Assembly (NCBI GenBank): GCA_036897485.1
Contig: JAYMTF010001688.1
Location: 1-21,855, forward strand
Direction: 5' to 3'
Source: Pelargonium nanum
Taxonomy: Eukaryota > Streptophyta > Magnoliopsida > Geraniales > Geraniaceae
DNA length: 21,855 nt
Shown in pieces: positions 11,127-21,855 of the stretch; the stretch's first letter is position 1; each line of letters opens with the position of its first letter. The notes under the pieces were generated by a model. The model was not told the DNA's origin, ran no database searches, and worked only from the letters and a program-made list of their open reading frames with translations. Position numbers and translations under genes: made by a program.

Positions 11127-11132
11127 TTTATT
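11127..11132 (-). terminator. Poly(A) signal AATAAA of the TIP2 gene
   Basis: The minus strand reads AATAAA about 115 bases past the TIP2 stop codon, followed by A/T-rich sequence. The position fits a near-upstream polyadenylation element of a plant 3' UTR. Confidence 0.55.
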
Positions 11133-11245
11133 GACAAGAACCAAGCTCACTCCACAAACAAGACATAAAACCACAAAGCTATAGGCTTAGACAGAGGCTA
11201 TAGCAACAATTGATGAACACATTTCTCTAAACTGCTCCAAATTGC

Positions 11246-12751
11246 TTAAGCATAGTCTTCAGAAGAAGCAACTGGGGCATATGATCCAATGAAGATGTCA
11301 CCATAGACCAGCCCGGCCAATCCTCCTCCAACAAGTGGACCAACCCAGTAGATCCAGTTCTCGGAAAAGTCGCCGCTGACCACAGCCGGTCCAAATGATC
11401 GAGCCGGGTTCATCGAACCACCGCTGAACGGACCGGCTGCTAGGATGTTAGCACCAACAATGAAGCCAATTGCAATAGGTGCAATGACTCCAAGAGAGCC
11501 CTTCTTGGGGTCAGCTGCTGTGGCATAAACAGTGTAGACTAGAGCAAAGGTAATCACAATCTCCATCACCACACCTCCCAAAGCAGTCATGCCAGAAGCA
11601 ACTCCATGTGTTGGGACACTCTGTAACATCATATATATAAACCACAATCAGTTAAAATTACATCGGATCTGAACTTGGTCCGGTCTAAACCGTTTGACCA
11701 GTTATGGGACTGAATTTTTCAAAATATTTGGACCATAGATTGGATCGGGTCGATTTTGAATGGTCCATACTGGGATTGGACTGAATTGGCCGATTTCATA
11801 TGTTAAAAAAATTAAATACGAAAAGTTACTATGGAAGTAAAGTATATTGTATTAAAAGTGATTAAAAAATACTGGTATATATATTTAAAAATATTTGAAC
11901 CAAAAGTATCTATTCAATTCATTTTTTGGTCTGGACCCAAACATGCCCGGTCCTAATTATTGCTGCTCAAAATTCGTTATTTAATAAAAGAAAATCCGGA
12001 CTAGACTAAACTATTTGATTGGACCCGAACTAGAGCCGACAAATTTAGGGTCGGGTCGGGGCGGATTGTGGGAACCTAACCCCCATCCGACCCTATAGGA
12101 TTTTCAAATTGGTTGGGTCGGTTGCAACGAAATTTCACATGATGAACCCAATCCGACCAACTTCGGGTTAGGTAAGAGTTGGGTGTCAAGTACAAGATTT
12201 CGAGTACAAATTGTCAGTTCTAGTCCCGAACACAACGTTTCGTCTTAAAATTTTCATTTCCAAAACAATATAGTAATAATATACCTTGCCACCGGTAACA
12301 AATTCAAGGAGGAAACAGGCAACAATGGAGCCAAGGCACTGGGCAATCCAGTAGAAGATGCCAGTTAGGATGGTGATGTGGCCTCCCACGGCCAATCCGA
12401 AAGTGACAGCTGGGTTCAAATGTCCACCTGAGATGTTGGCAGCAATGGACACCCCCACAAACAGCGCAAATGCATGAGCCACCGCAATCGCCACCAAACC
12501 CGCCGGGTCCAAACCCGCATCTGACGTCAGCTTACCTGCAGCAACAACAATCAATCAAATTCAAAACCTAAACCAAAATCAAAAATGGCCTTTTATTATT
12601 TCCAAATTTTTATTAAAATCTAACCATAAGCAATAGCTGATCCAACACCAGCAAACACGAAAAGAAGAGTTGCAATGAACTCAGATAGGTACGATTTGAG
12701 CGATCCGACGCTGAAAGAGTCGCCGAAGCTACCAAAAGCCAACTTCACCAT
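11246..12751 (-). CDS. TIP2-1: Tonoplast intrinsic protein, TIP2 (delta-TIP) class aquaporin
   Basis: A vacuolar-membrane channel; the TIP2 class conducts water and ammonia. Exons on the minus strand: 12751-12625, 12535-12285, 11620-11246; GT-AG introns, 250 aa, the usual TIP2 length. Six membrane helices are expected. Both NPA boxes are intact: N83-P84-A85 in [12 protein letters not shown] and N197-P198-A199 in [13 protein letters not shown]. The aromatic/arginine filter has H63, I185, G194 and R200, plus H131 in loop C, the set I recall for the ammonia-permeable Arabidopsis TIP2;1. The TATA box lies 85 bases upstream of the ATG and the leader has no upstream ATG. The second intron (664 bp) holds transposon-like blocks. 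The N-terminus ([20 protein letters not shown]) resembles TIP2;1/TIP2;2 members, so the paralogue number is less certain than the class. Confidence 0.96.
11664..11960. mobile_element. Possible decayed non-autonomous DNA element in the TIP2 intron
   Basis: Inside TIP2 intron 2. GGTC/GGACC motifs cluster at both ends: GGTCCGGTCTAAACCGTTTG near 11678 and GGTCTGGACC plus GCCCGGTCC near 11928-11956. An AT-rich core of about 130 bases separates them. This arrangement is typical of short non-autonomous elements, often hAT-like. No target-site duplication was identified. Class is inference. Confidence 0.4.
11990..12180. mobile_element. GGGTCGG/CCGACCC repeat block in the TIP2 intron
   Basis: Also in TIP2 intron 2. 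GGGTCGGGTCGGGG (12048-12061) and GGGTCGG (12115-12121) alternate with inverted copies CCGACCC (12087-12093) and CCGACC (12153-12158). Dense short inverted motifs like these occur in the subterminal regions of some plant DNA transposons. Boundaries are approximate. Confidence 0.4.
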
Positions 12752-12835
12752 TTTTGGTTTAATTCAAGAAATGATGAGAGATCGATGGAGTTAATTAGGT
12801 TTTGTTGTTGTTGATCTGAGAATTGTGATGATCAT

Positions 12836-12843
12836 TATTTATA
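12836..12843 (-). promoter_or_regulatory. TATA box of the TIP2 gene
   Basis: The minus strand reads TATAAATA (in the context GCTATAAATAATG) 85 bases upstream of the TIP2 ATG. It predicts a transcription start near 12805 and a leader of about 55 bases. Confidence 0.65.
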
Positions 12844-14443
12844 GCTAAACATGATTAGCAATAAGCTAATAAGAAAGGTTGGAGCCGGCACCGACCATGG
12901 GCCCGATTGAGCCTCTGGAGCAGCTCATCATTGGCTGCCGACCAAACCGCCTCTTCTTAATTATCTATTAAGTTGGTGTTATGAGCATGAAGACAACACA
13001 ATTAAACCTTAATTAATGAACTTATTGACAAAACAATTAATAAAGCTGTGTGGAGGATAAGGATGTGGTTGTGGAATGTGTTGTTTATGTGTTTATGCTT
13101 CGATATGAAGGAGGTCTCATGTCATTTTCCGGCTATAAATTATTCGAATTTTGAAAAACTTATTGCAGTGATGATGCTTGTGATAATCTAAATTATGTGT
13201 TTTATTAAATAATACTAGCAATTATTAGTCCCTTAATTCTACGTGATGAGTTGTAATGATGAAACATAAGAGGAAAAAAAAAGTGTAGCAAATTACGTAT
13301 TTTAATATTAGAACATAGACAATTACAATCACTCACGAACAACCTATATCAGTTGTTATAAACTAAAACATATACAAATTTTGTAAAATTTTCAGAACTT
13401 ATTGCCATGGTAATTTAATGATTGATTGATCCGTATAATATGTGTATGCTTAATCATTTGGTCGATTCACCACAAACATCCACTGGGAAAAATGAAACAG
13501 GTGTCTTGTGTTCCTTGATTTGTGAGAGAATCGATTATTTTAATTTTCGTGCATGTATTATTAAAAAAAGAGGGTGGATGGACCCAAAGTTTCTGGTTAA
13601 AATATTGTGTAGTGGAAAAGCTTTCACATTATGTTATATGCATCCTGGGGCTTTTTAATTACAAAAAGTTTATTTTAGTTTAGTGTTGTGATTTGTACCA
13701 ATGTCATTTTTTTTTTGGTGATGCATAAGATTATTAAGAAAAAACAAAAGATTACATCAAGCTAACAACTTTTCTCCGAACAAAAGAAAAAAAATTCAAA
13801 ATAGAGTACTGAAAACTACTTCTCAATCTCTGATCGTATTTGAAATTTCTAGTATATCAAACGTCTTAAACCGCTTGCAACAAAATATTGATATTATTTC
13901 ACTATAATTATGAATTAGCTTCTCTCCCAACGGGTTGCATATCGGAATTACTGGGTTTAAAAGCCGTATATTCTCATTCATGTCAGGTTCATCTTATCCT
14001 AACATTGCATTTCAAAACATTTAATGAAGTACTGTACGATGAACAGTGAAACTTGCTGCATTGAAATTTTGGTTGCTAGAAATTAAATTTGCTACTGTGA
14101 GCAAGAATCTTTGTAGCAGACTACCTGAGATGATACTATCATATATTGATATTTAGTACAGAAAAAAACAAACAGAGAACTACTTATGAACAATTGTAAC
14201 TCACCACAAGTACTCTTTTCCTATACAGAGACAATTCATTCAGTGATCCAAAATTACTTCAACTTGGAGCTCACTGAGACAACAAATTCCTCGGCTACAT
14301 ATAAACTACATGCCCTCGTGATAAATGTTCTGTACCGGAGATGATGACATTTAGAGGAGGGACCAAAAAAATGGAAATGGAAAAAAATCTGACACAACAT
14401 GACCCGGGGAGCCTCCTATTTTGTTGTGCCCCTTGTCGTTCCA
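12844..14443. other. Intergenic region between the TIP2 promoter and the O-fucosyltransferase 3' end
   Basis: About 1.6 kb with no gene signature. The part next to 12843 should contain the TIP2 promoter, and the part next to 14443 the 3' UTR of the O-fucosyltransferase gene. A 78-codon frame at 13422-13658 has no recognisable family. No canonical AATAAA was seen on the minus strand near 14100-14443, and no clear repeat was found. Confidence 0.55.
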
Positions 14444-17400
14444 TTAGTCTTCTAAAATGTCATCGGAAGTGTCCCACATAGATGCTAGATCTTCCAAGGT
14501 TCTTCCCTTGCCTATTCTTTGTAAACTCTCCGCATACTGATACTTTTTGTTAAATCCAGATTCTGTTTTGCCCAAGCCAATAGCGACTTGATGGGAATGA
14601 TGACCTCCATTGTCATTGTCATCGGTCTCATCATCTATATAAGGTTTCTCGCACACACATGAATATGGATATTCGTGAAACTCACCTCGTCCTGGTCTCA
14701 TCTCATCTGGCTCTCCCATAAATCCCCTCTGGACTGTCTTCACCTTCTTGGCAAATGCTTCCCATTTCATTTCATGTCTTGCCATGAACAAGGAACTGAG
14801 CTTCTTCGCATTTGGTCTGATGGTCCTCTTATGTCCCATGTATCTCCTGTGGTGCAGGATACAATAACAGAAATCCAATAAGAACGCATTCTCCATATAA
14901 ACTAAGTATATGAACTAGTATAACCCAGCAATAACAATTATACTAACAATGGCAACCAAATGCGTACTAGATAAAAGTGTGTGTGTTCAAGCAAAACATA
15001 TAACCTCCCAACACGGAGGATTAGTTCATATTCTAGTAACCAAACTAGTAGAGCCAAAATAATAAACTGAACCTCCACACTAAACAGGATAGCTCAACAA
15101 ATTGAGCATGTCCATACTTGGGATCACAAAGATCTCATGGCAAATGGCATTAGAGTCTCAAGTTTGTCCAACTAACTTGAGGTCACTTGGCTTCTTATGG
15201 CCATATTGGCGTTCTAAATAGTATGCAGACAGACTTCGATGCATTATTCATGGGGCACAATACATTTTTAAACAGTATCTTATACTCCCTAAACACACAC
15301 ATACACTCACAAACACCAGAGTAAGTGAATCATGCACAAATCATGATGATCCCTCAAATTTTGCAACCTCAGTTGCTATTTAGAAATATATTGATCTTTT
15401 CTGCATATAATAGCAGCACTGATGTATATCTAGTATCCTATATTTCAAGTTCTCATGCCTGAAAATCTTCTATCTCGTCCAAACTTCCCCTGTTGTGTAT
15501 TACATTTTTGTTACAGGATCTCTCAATACCAGCATTGCATACTGATTTGGGCTAGAAGAAGAATTCAATACAGAAAATGGGGTACATTTATTACCTTCGG
15601 CCTGCAAGAATCTTGGCCATATTTCCATTATTGTTCGTGACAAATACATCACTTTCGTCGCATACAGTGTAGTCAATGGCAGCAAGGCGGGATGAAAATG
15701 GGAGAAAAGGTTTAAGCTCTTCACCCGCAAGCATTTCCTTTGTATAAAGATTTGGGAAGAGCTCTCGGAGAGGCCGCAGAGTCTCTTCTCCACCATATAT
15801 TTCTCCAGATGCAACATAAAGATACGTGTCATTAGTAAAACCAAGCGCGCGTAGCATTAAGCCCACTTCATGAGGAGTAAGTGGACATTTCCCTCGCTTT
15901 CTCTCTCCCTCAGGGCTTAAATCCTGAATAGATAAAAGGAGGATTTTAGAACTTGATTCTAGAAAAGGATTGTGACTAGTACCCCATCCTTCAGGAGCAT
16001 GGCACACAAAATTTTCCAGTATTTCAGAGAGGTAGGTGCAAAGCATATAATGTTAAGAAATTTAATTTGCAGAAGTCAGAGTTTTTTAGATAGTTTTAGT
16101 TGAAATAAAGAAGGAAATAAACATATATATGATTTCAAGGAGGATATCAATCTTACCGGTAACGTTTCCCATCGTTTTCTTATTTCACCAAGCTCGCGTC
16201 TCTCCTTCTCACCCCCACCATAGTAACACCCCGAGAATGCTAACATATCAGGTTCAAACCTGTCATTAAGCAGTTTCAGGCCACAGAAAAGGTAACCCAA
16301 CTTTATGTGAATAAACGCAGTTGTATGCATACATGTATTTAGCTTTTTGTGCTTTGTACATATGCAAGTACAGCAATGCAAAAGGAATTCTTATTATTTC
16401 CTAAAGTGGCCAGTTAGGGTGGAAGTGCCAAAATTTAGGTTAAAACACAGAGAACAATCTGTTAGTGAAGTTCAAAACAAAATTCAAGGTCAAGGAACTA
16501 CTATCCTCTACACTGACCATGCATAATAGTTTCCATGTTGTATTTCTTTGATTTCACATATTTGAAGCAAAGTGTAGAAAAAATTAAAATATTTTCCAAA
16601 TAAATAGTCGTGTCTAACAATCCCCTGTTTTATTGTGAAAATAATTTTAAAAAAAAAAAAACAAACAAACATGTCCCTGGTCTTACAAAAGTACTGTTGT
16701 TATTTTTATCTGGCTTTTGCCATGGTTACTCATGTGTATGATAAAAGCACAAAATCCAGGTCTGGACCCATTAAATAAAACATATGATTTATGAATTCTA
16801 GTATGAAAACATAAGAACAAAACTATAAACCTTGTACCAAGTTTTAAACACTTAATGGATAAATAGCAAATAATACACACAAATGAAAGACCACAATTTA
16901 ACAGCTACACACACACACATAATATCATTGCTCAGATTGACAATTCGATTGTGGGATATATAAAGCCATTTTCGTATACACGCACCCATATCCTATGGCA
17001 TAAAAGATAATTTCAAAAATTGCACCCAGCAAAAGCACCGGCACTTTACTTTAGAGTTCATGAACATGGCTCTACATGTAGATTTCTACCAAGTTTATAT
17101 GAACAGACCTCAAGTGAATAGCAATATATCGTTTTGCCATCCTGCGCATTCTCATGACAAGTTTCTGACCTACTTGACGTATAGGTTTTGTAAATCTCAA
17201 AGCATGGTAGTTGACCCGGCAACGCAACTTTTGTAGCTCTTCATCGAGGTTACTTGCAAGCCTATAATCAAACTTTGTCAATTGCACAACCTACATAAAT
17301 CGAATGTTAATCTTGTCATTACAAGAAAATTTGTGCATATAATTAGACATGAAAATTAACAAGAAAACGAAGCTGGACAAAAGATTTGTAAATCAGAACA

Positions 17401-20285
17401 CTTTATTCCATTACTGAAAATGACTAAAACTATGTATTTGCAGTTTAAACAACTAGATGTACTTTTGATTTGTATACTTAGATTGTTCAGAACTTCCATT
17501 ACACAGCTCAACAAGTTCTACAAGGAAATATGTGCCCTATTTTTTTTTAAATAAGTAAAATACAACGGCAAATTGGAACAAGCATCCTTACATGTCTCCT
17601 CGTGAGAATCGGAAGAACTTGATCTAGATAATATTCAGGAGCTGATTTCCTCGGGACACGCATGGTGTATGGAGGTTTCTCCATTGATCGCATGACTTTT
17701 TCAGGCACTCGTTTGACAATAGTGACATCCTTTGAAAGGAAAGAAATGAACCAATCAACATCAAATATGTTGACAAAGTCGCTGCATATCAAACACAAGG
17801 TATCTTTCAGAATATAAGAGTCATCAATTTAATGGCAGAATGCAGCCATGAAAATAATCATTTGAATCAAATGACAAAGGTATTGACATCTTAGTTACCT
17901 GTCATCTTTCCAGAAGGAGTGATGATCCAACTCAGGTACTACAAGCGTAGCATTAAGAATTCGTGCAACAACAACAGCGTCCGTTATCTGAATGCAGGAA
18001 GTTATTGTAATTACTAAATAGTGAGCGTCTTCAACTCTATTGCACCTCTCTCAATATCACATCACTTAAATTAACTTTGCCAAAGCTTATCGGCTCAGAC
18101 AAGTGGAATGAAGAAGGTTCTATAGTCAGAATAGTATACAATTTACTAGTCGACACAATAAATGTGGGTGATAAATATCCTTCCACTTAATTTTTTAGCA
18201 AATCTTGAAAAATAATAAAACTTACTCCTGTCCTTTGTTGATTCAGACCTCCACTTGTTGCAATGAGCAAATATCCTTCTGATGACCGCTCAGGTACAGC
18301 AGCTAGGATCCAGATTAGAACAAATATTGTAAGCAATTGTCAGTCTGCTGAAACTAGTATGGGCTACTTTTGAACGTATGCAACAAAAGATGCCAGTTTT
18401 AGATAGTTAGATGGGCCCATATAAAAGATTGCATATCGAAAGCAATGACCCCATATTCCTACCACCAACAACTAAAGCGAAAAGATAGGTTAATGCAAAT
18501 AGTTTGCAAACACAAATAGTAGCTAGAGGTCTAGTTGGGTAAGAATAAATATCTCGCTGGTTGCAACTGCAGAAAAGTAACAATCAATCAACATGACACA
18601 TAATAATCTACCATAAAATTATTGAGCCCGCCGGAGGTAAATAATATGGCAGCTTTATTAATATAAAAATTATAGTTTGTGCAAAAAGTTACATACTTCA
18701 AGAAATTAAGGTGGGGAATGATGTACGTGCAACTGAGAAACTGACATCTATTTATGCTTCTGAAAAACTAGCAAACTAGTACAAGGCATTAAGCATCTAA
18801 TATCTGGCACAGTTCCCAACAGATAGTAAGAAACCGCTAGATTGTCCTTATGGAGAGCTTTGGATATTAAAATTTGCATATGCTAACAAGTACTACAAAA
18901 TAAAAGTTTGAAGGGATTCTTCCGGTGGATTTTGCTGATTAATGCCCTTGGCACCTTTAAGTGGAAGAAATAAAGAATGCAAGAGATTGAAGCTTTGAAC
19001 AGCCACAGAAGATGTAACATTGTAAAAATAGTATCTACCTCACATTTCAAACCCTTGTGAGATCAAATTTCATTAGATACAAAGTTTATAACCTAATAAA
19101 AAGATGACCTAAAGCACAAGACTCCTTGCATTTTGGGGTCCGGGGGACGCAACCTAGCTCCCTAATTCTGCAAAGAGGCTGCCTCTTACTCAAACATGTC
19201 ACCTCAAAGTCATGAGGCAGCAAATATACTAGTGCAGCAAGGATCACTCTCTGCTGATAACTAAATGTTTAAGCAAAATATAAGACCAATATAAGTAGCC
19301 ACATCATGACCTGTAGCTTCTACTAGATGTTCTATATTGAAGAAAGGCCATGCCAATTTATCTGAACTAAAGTACCAATAAACTTACGAGCATAACGAGG
19401 ACCTCTTTCACTGCATCCATAATAGTATTTTGAAAAGCTTGACTTCCATATATCAATCGGGGCATGACGACTCTCATCCTACAATGTATCAATAACATTA
19501 ATCAATATGAAAATAAATAAAAGTAGAATTACAAATGCCAATTATCAGAACACAATGCAATTTTAAAAATACACAAAGATAAACTTTACAATTTGGCTAA
19601 ACAGTGGATCATTTACTTATACTAGGAAATCAAAACTAATTTAGCAAGTCCATAGTCTTTTCAAGTATAAACACAAATGATAGCATTAAGCAGTAGCGTA
19701 TGACATTAGCAAAAATGCTGCAGGTCAGCTGATTTAGGGACTTTGCTCCTCCAAGAACTCATGGTTTAATTCCCTACACCATCATGCTCTGAATTCAAAC
19801 AGAATAGCATCCTGGGAGCTAGATAGTGGCACCTAAGAGAAAACCCCAAGTCCCCAACTGTACCAAAAATGGCTTCAATTGGAGCAGATTCATACTCTAG
19901 AAAACAACTCAGTCTCACAAATGTAGCTATACCCAACACAACATTTCAATACCCTTGTCCGACAAATCTCCCACAGCGATCCAGAAACACTAAAGAAATA
20001 GCTTACAATAAAATGTGGTGGAGGGAAAATTACCAGTCTGTTGAACAAGCTCCTCTTCACCAAGCGCTGAGAGTACCATTCAAAATCAGACGCGGCGTGA
20101 CCCATGAACAGCGAGACCAAACCCAACCCGAAAAGCAGAAACCCAAAAACCAGAGACCACGGGATCGGATTCCTCTGACATCTAACGAAACCTGTATTGT
20201 GCTTGCAGTAGTGGCTCTGCTGCTGTTGCTTCAGCGCCAGGTTAGCCGATACCATGCTAAACCTCCACGACTTTGCCACGCCCAT
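14444..20285 (-). CDS. Plant O-fucosyltransferase family protein (PF10250), type II membrane
   Basis: A Golgi-type glycosyltransferase of the GDP-fucose O-fucosyltransferase fold; plant members act on proteins or pectin, and the substrate here is unknown. Minus-strand exons: 20285-20034, 19478-19388, 18302-18226, 17987-17899, 17781-17592, 17290-17109, 16259-16157, 15923-15595, 14846-14444; all GT-AG, 571 aa. A short basic cytosolic tail precedes one membrane anchor at about 41-62 (IPWSLVFGFLLFGLGLVSLF), with the lumenal catalytic part after it. Family motifs: PERSSEGYLLIATSGGLNQQ, LVVPELDHHSFWKDDSDF, IAIHLRFEPDMLAFSGCYYG with the HLR arginine at R294, and DVFVTNNNGNMAKILAGRRR (from 420) leading into HKRTIRPNAKKL. 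The C-terminus is acidic (DDETDDNDNGGHH ... SDDILED). Length is usual for plant members. Individual gene identity cannot be fixed. Confidence 0.93.
16907..16919. repeat. (AC)n microsatellite in an O-fucosyltransferase intron
   Basis: About six AC units in the intron between exons 6 and 7 of the O-fucosyltransferase gene. It is a likely length polymorphism and nothing more is implied. Confidence 0.75.
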
Positions 20286-20313
20286 TTGATCCCAAACTCG
20301 CCGCCAGTCTCAT
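20257..20313 (-). other. Overlapping upstream ORF of the O-fucosyltransferase gene
   Basis: On the minus strand an ATG at 20313 (G at -3, A at +4) opens an 18-codon frame, MRLAASLGSNGRGKVVEV, ending with TAG at 20259-20257. It runs across the main ATG (20285) in a different frame. I see no other ATG between it and about 20600, so it is the first AUG of the presumed leader. The stop is one base before ATG codon 11 of the main protein (TAGCATGG). Confidence 0.5.
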
Positions 20314-20605
20314 GGCAGTCGCTCGAAACCCTCTGAGCGTGCCAGTGCAGTTGCAGATTGAGCACAAAAACCAGAGTAGGAGAGGAACAAGAAGAGGTAC
20401 AAATGTAAATAATGCGAAAATCCGAGGGCTCTCGTGGACCGCCTCAAAAGCGATGCCACCTGCAAACGAGTCCCGATTTAGGGTTTTCGGTGGATGATGA
20501 CACTGTGGAGAGAGCTTTCGAAATGTTGGGAAGCTATGGAGTTTTAGAGAGAGAAACAAAGGAAAATGAGAGTGAGAGAAGAGACTGAAGCTTTTTCAGT
20601 TTTTT

Positions 20606-20637
20606 CTTTTTATGACAAATTTTATTAAAATATAAAA
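20606..20637 (-). promoter_or_regulatory. Weak TATA-like elements upstream of the O-fucosyltransferase gene
   Basis: On the minus strand, CATAAAAAG (about 20614-20606) and TTTATATTTT (about 20637-20625) are the best TATA-like words upstream. Either would give a leader of roughly 300 bases. Neither is a strong consensus. Confidence 0.3.
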
Positions 20638-20639
20638 GG

Positions 20640-21710
20640 AAAGTTGTAAACTGTATTTGCACTCGGATTTGATTTGTCAAAATATAAATAAAATAATAAT
20701 GAATATTTAATTAATTTATTTATTTTTGTAGTGTAATGGAATTATTAAAAATATACTCTGTCCTACGTGGATACGCAAAGAAGATACTTTCTCCGACTTT
20801 TAAGGAACATAACTAACATAAACGGTGGTCCGTTTTGACAGCTTCCGTTTATGAGAATATTATAGTTACTCGAGGGCAAAATTGGGATGTGAAATTAAAT
20901 TCATAACAGGTCTTTTAGGTATGGCACATTAAAAATGGTAGGTAGGTAACCAGATATGAGCCACAGATACAATTTTGTGCAACCATTTAATTATTTATTT
21001 TATTTTAACAATTCAATAATAAATAATATTTAATTTCAAAACAACGTTATAAATTTGTACAGGTCACAATGTCAATTTATATATATATATGAATAATTAT
21101 TGGCATTTCTTTTGGGGTAAAATTAAAATTTTGAGTTTGAACCCATAGTATGGGACATGACATTATATGCAAAATTAATTCCCAACCGACATTTTGAAAC
21201 TTTTTATGTTAGTAGGTAATGGCATGTTCAATTTCTCTTTCCCTTTTTGGTTTTTTTTTTTGAAAGACCCTTTTTGGGTTATTGTATGGTGTATTGTTAA
21301 AATTCATTTATGTTGCATAAAAAATAGTTATGATGGCATTTAAATTTGAGCATTAATTAAGAAAATTTCAAGATTAAAAATATAATTAGGCAAATAATTC
21401 AATCATTAAGGTTCTCCATTTCTGGATTCCTGATAAGCACATGCCGTATTTATTGTTTGTACTTGTAGTAGCTCATGCAAATATGTGTCATTGAGTATTC
21501 TGTCATTAGTAGTTGTATTTCTTTATACAAAATTATTGGGTAATGATATTACTATAATCCTAATGTCAGAACATTATTTTTCCTTCTAAAAGTACCTAGG
21601 ATAATCTTGTTATTACATCTTTAAATTATTTTTACAACTCTAAATCATCACATTCGAACTAGATGTAAGTATCATTATTTGTGTTGTGAGAAAAATAAGA
21701 AGAAGTAAGT
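20640..21710. other. AT-rich intergenic region
   Basis: About 1.1 kb upstream of the O-fucosyltransferase gene, very AT-rich, with a (TA)n run at 21078-21090 and several homopolymer T runs. No gene or clear repeat is visible. The part next to 20640 should hold distal promoter sequence. Confidence 0.55.
21078..21090. repeat. (TA)n microsatellite
   Basis: About six and a half TA units in intergenic DNA. Confidence 0.75.
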
Positions 21711-21714
21711 TATA

Positions 21715-21855
21715 CTCCCTCCGTCCAAAATGAGTATCCTGTTTGTCTAAATTTTTTGTTCCGAAATGAGTGTCCTGTTTATATTTTTAGGTTATTATAT
21801 TATTGTTTTTTCCATATTACCCTTATCACTTATGCACTAAAGGAAAACCTAATCT
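21715..21855. mobile_element. Stowaway-type MITE, cut by the window edge
   Basis: The sequence CTCCCTCCGTCC directly after TA (21713-21714) matches the terminal inverted repeat of Stowaway MITEs, which are non-autonomous Tc1/mariner elements that insert at TA. Just inside, AAATGAGTATCCTGTTT (about 21728-21744) is repeated with one difference as AAATGAGTGTCCTGTTT (about 21764-21780). The far inverted repeat lies outside the window, so the full length is unknown. Confidence 0.8.

Noticed and set aside
13422..13658. 78-codon plus-strand frame as a gene
   Set aside because: Low-complexity, no homologous motif, no promoter or splice evidence; consistent with chance in AT-rich DNA.
19869..20336. 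155-codon plus-strand frame
   Set aside because: It lies antisense to exon 1 of the O-fucosyltransferase gene and runs into its first intron. It has no family signature and is explained as a shadow of the real exon.
20257..20559. 100-codon minus-strand frame upstream of and overlapping the O-fucosyltransferase start as an alternative N-terminus
   Set aside because: It begins with TTG rather than ATG, is out of frame with the main protein, and its only ATG opens the 18-codon uORF already listed.
1..21855. Biosynthetic or defence gene cluster linking the four genes
   Set aside because: The four products (folate enzyme, vein-patterning adaptor, aquaporin, glycosyltransferase) have no known shared pathway, and the spacing and orientation look like ordinary plant gene order.

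Overview
The window is nuclear DNA from a flowering plant, most likely a eudicot. It is AT-rich, its genes are split by GT-AG introns, and the encoded proteins match plant-specific or plant-type families. There are no operons, ribosome binding sites, CRISPR arrays or tRNA/rRNA genes. I cannot name the genus.

Four complete protein-coding genes could be rebuilt exon by exon, and every junction keeps the reading frame. (1) Plus strand, 1549-4206, 8 exons, 327 aa: formyltetrahydrofolate deformylase (PURU type) of mitochondrial one-carbon metabolism and photorespiration. (2) Minus strand, 6775-4636, 6 coding exons, 384 aa: a VAN3-binding / FORKED-like protein with an auxin-canalisation domain and a plant PH domain; it lies tail-to-tail with gene 1. 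(3) Minus strand, 12751-11246, 3 exons, 250 aa: a TIP2-class tonoplast aquaporin with every TIP2 selectivity-filter residue present. (4) Minus strand, 20285-14444, 9 exons, 571 aa: a plant O-fucosyltransferase-family type II membrane protein. The four products share no evident pathway, so this is ordinary plant gene order, not a cluster.

The rest is repeat-derived or featureless. The left end (1 to about 1090) holds degenerate repeats, including a tandem motif array and a GTGTCGTGTC-rich block. The large gap 7223-11126 is non-coding, with a duplicated 25-bp motif near 10.8-10.95 kb. The second aquaporin intron carries two blocks that look like decayed non-autonomous DNA transposons. The right end (21715 to the edge) is the start of a Stowaway-type MITE cut off by the window.

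No undescribed biological system is visible. The most interesting signals concern translation control: the first AUG in the presumed leader of the O-fucosyltransferase opens a short overlapping uORF whose stop sits one base before a second in-frame AUG, and the PURU leader also holds AUG-started uORFs.
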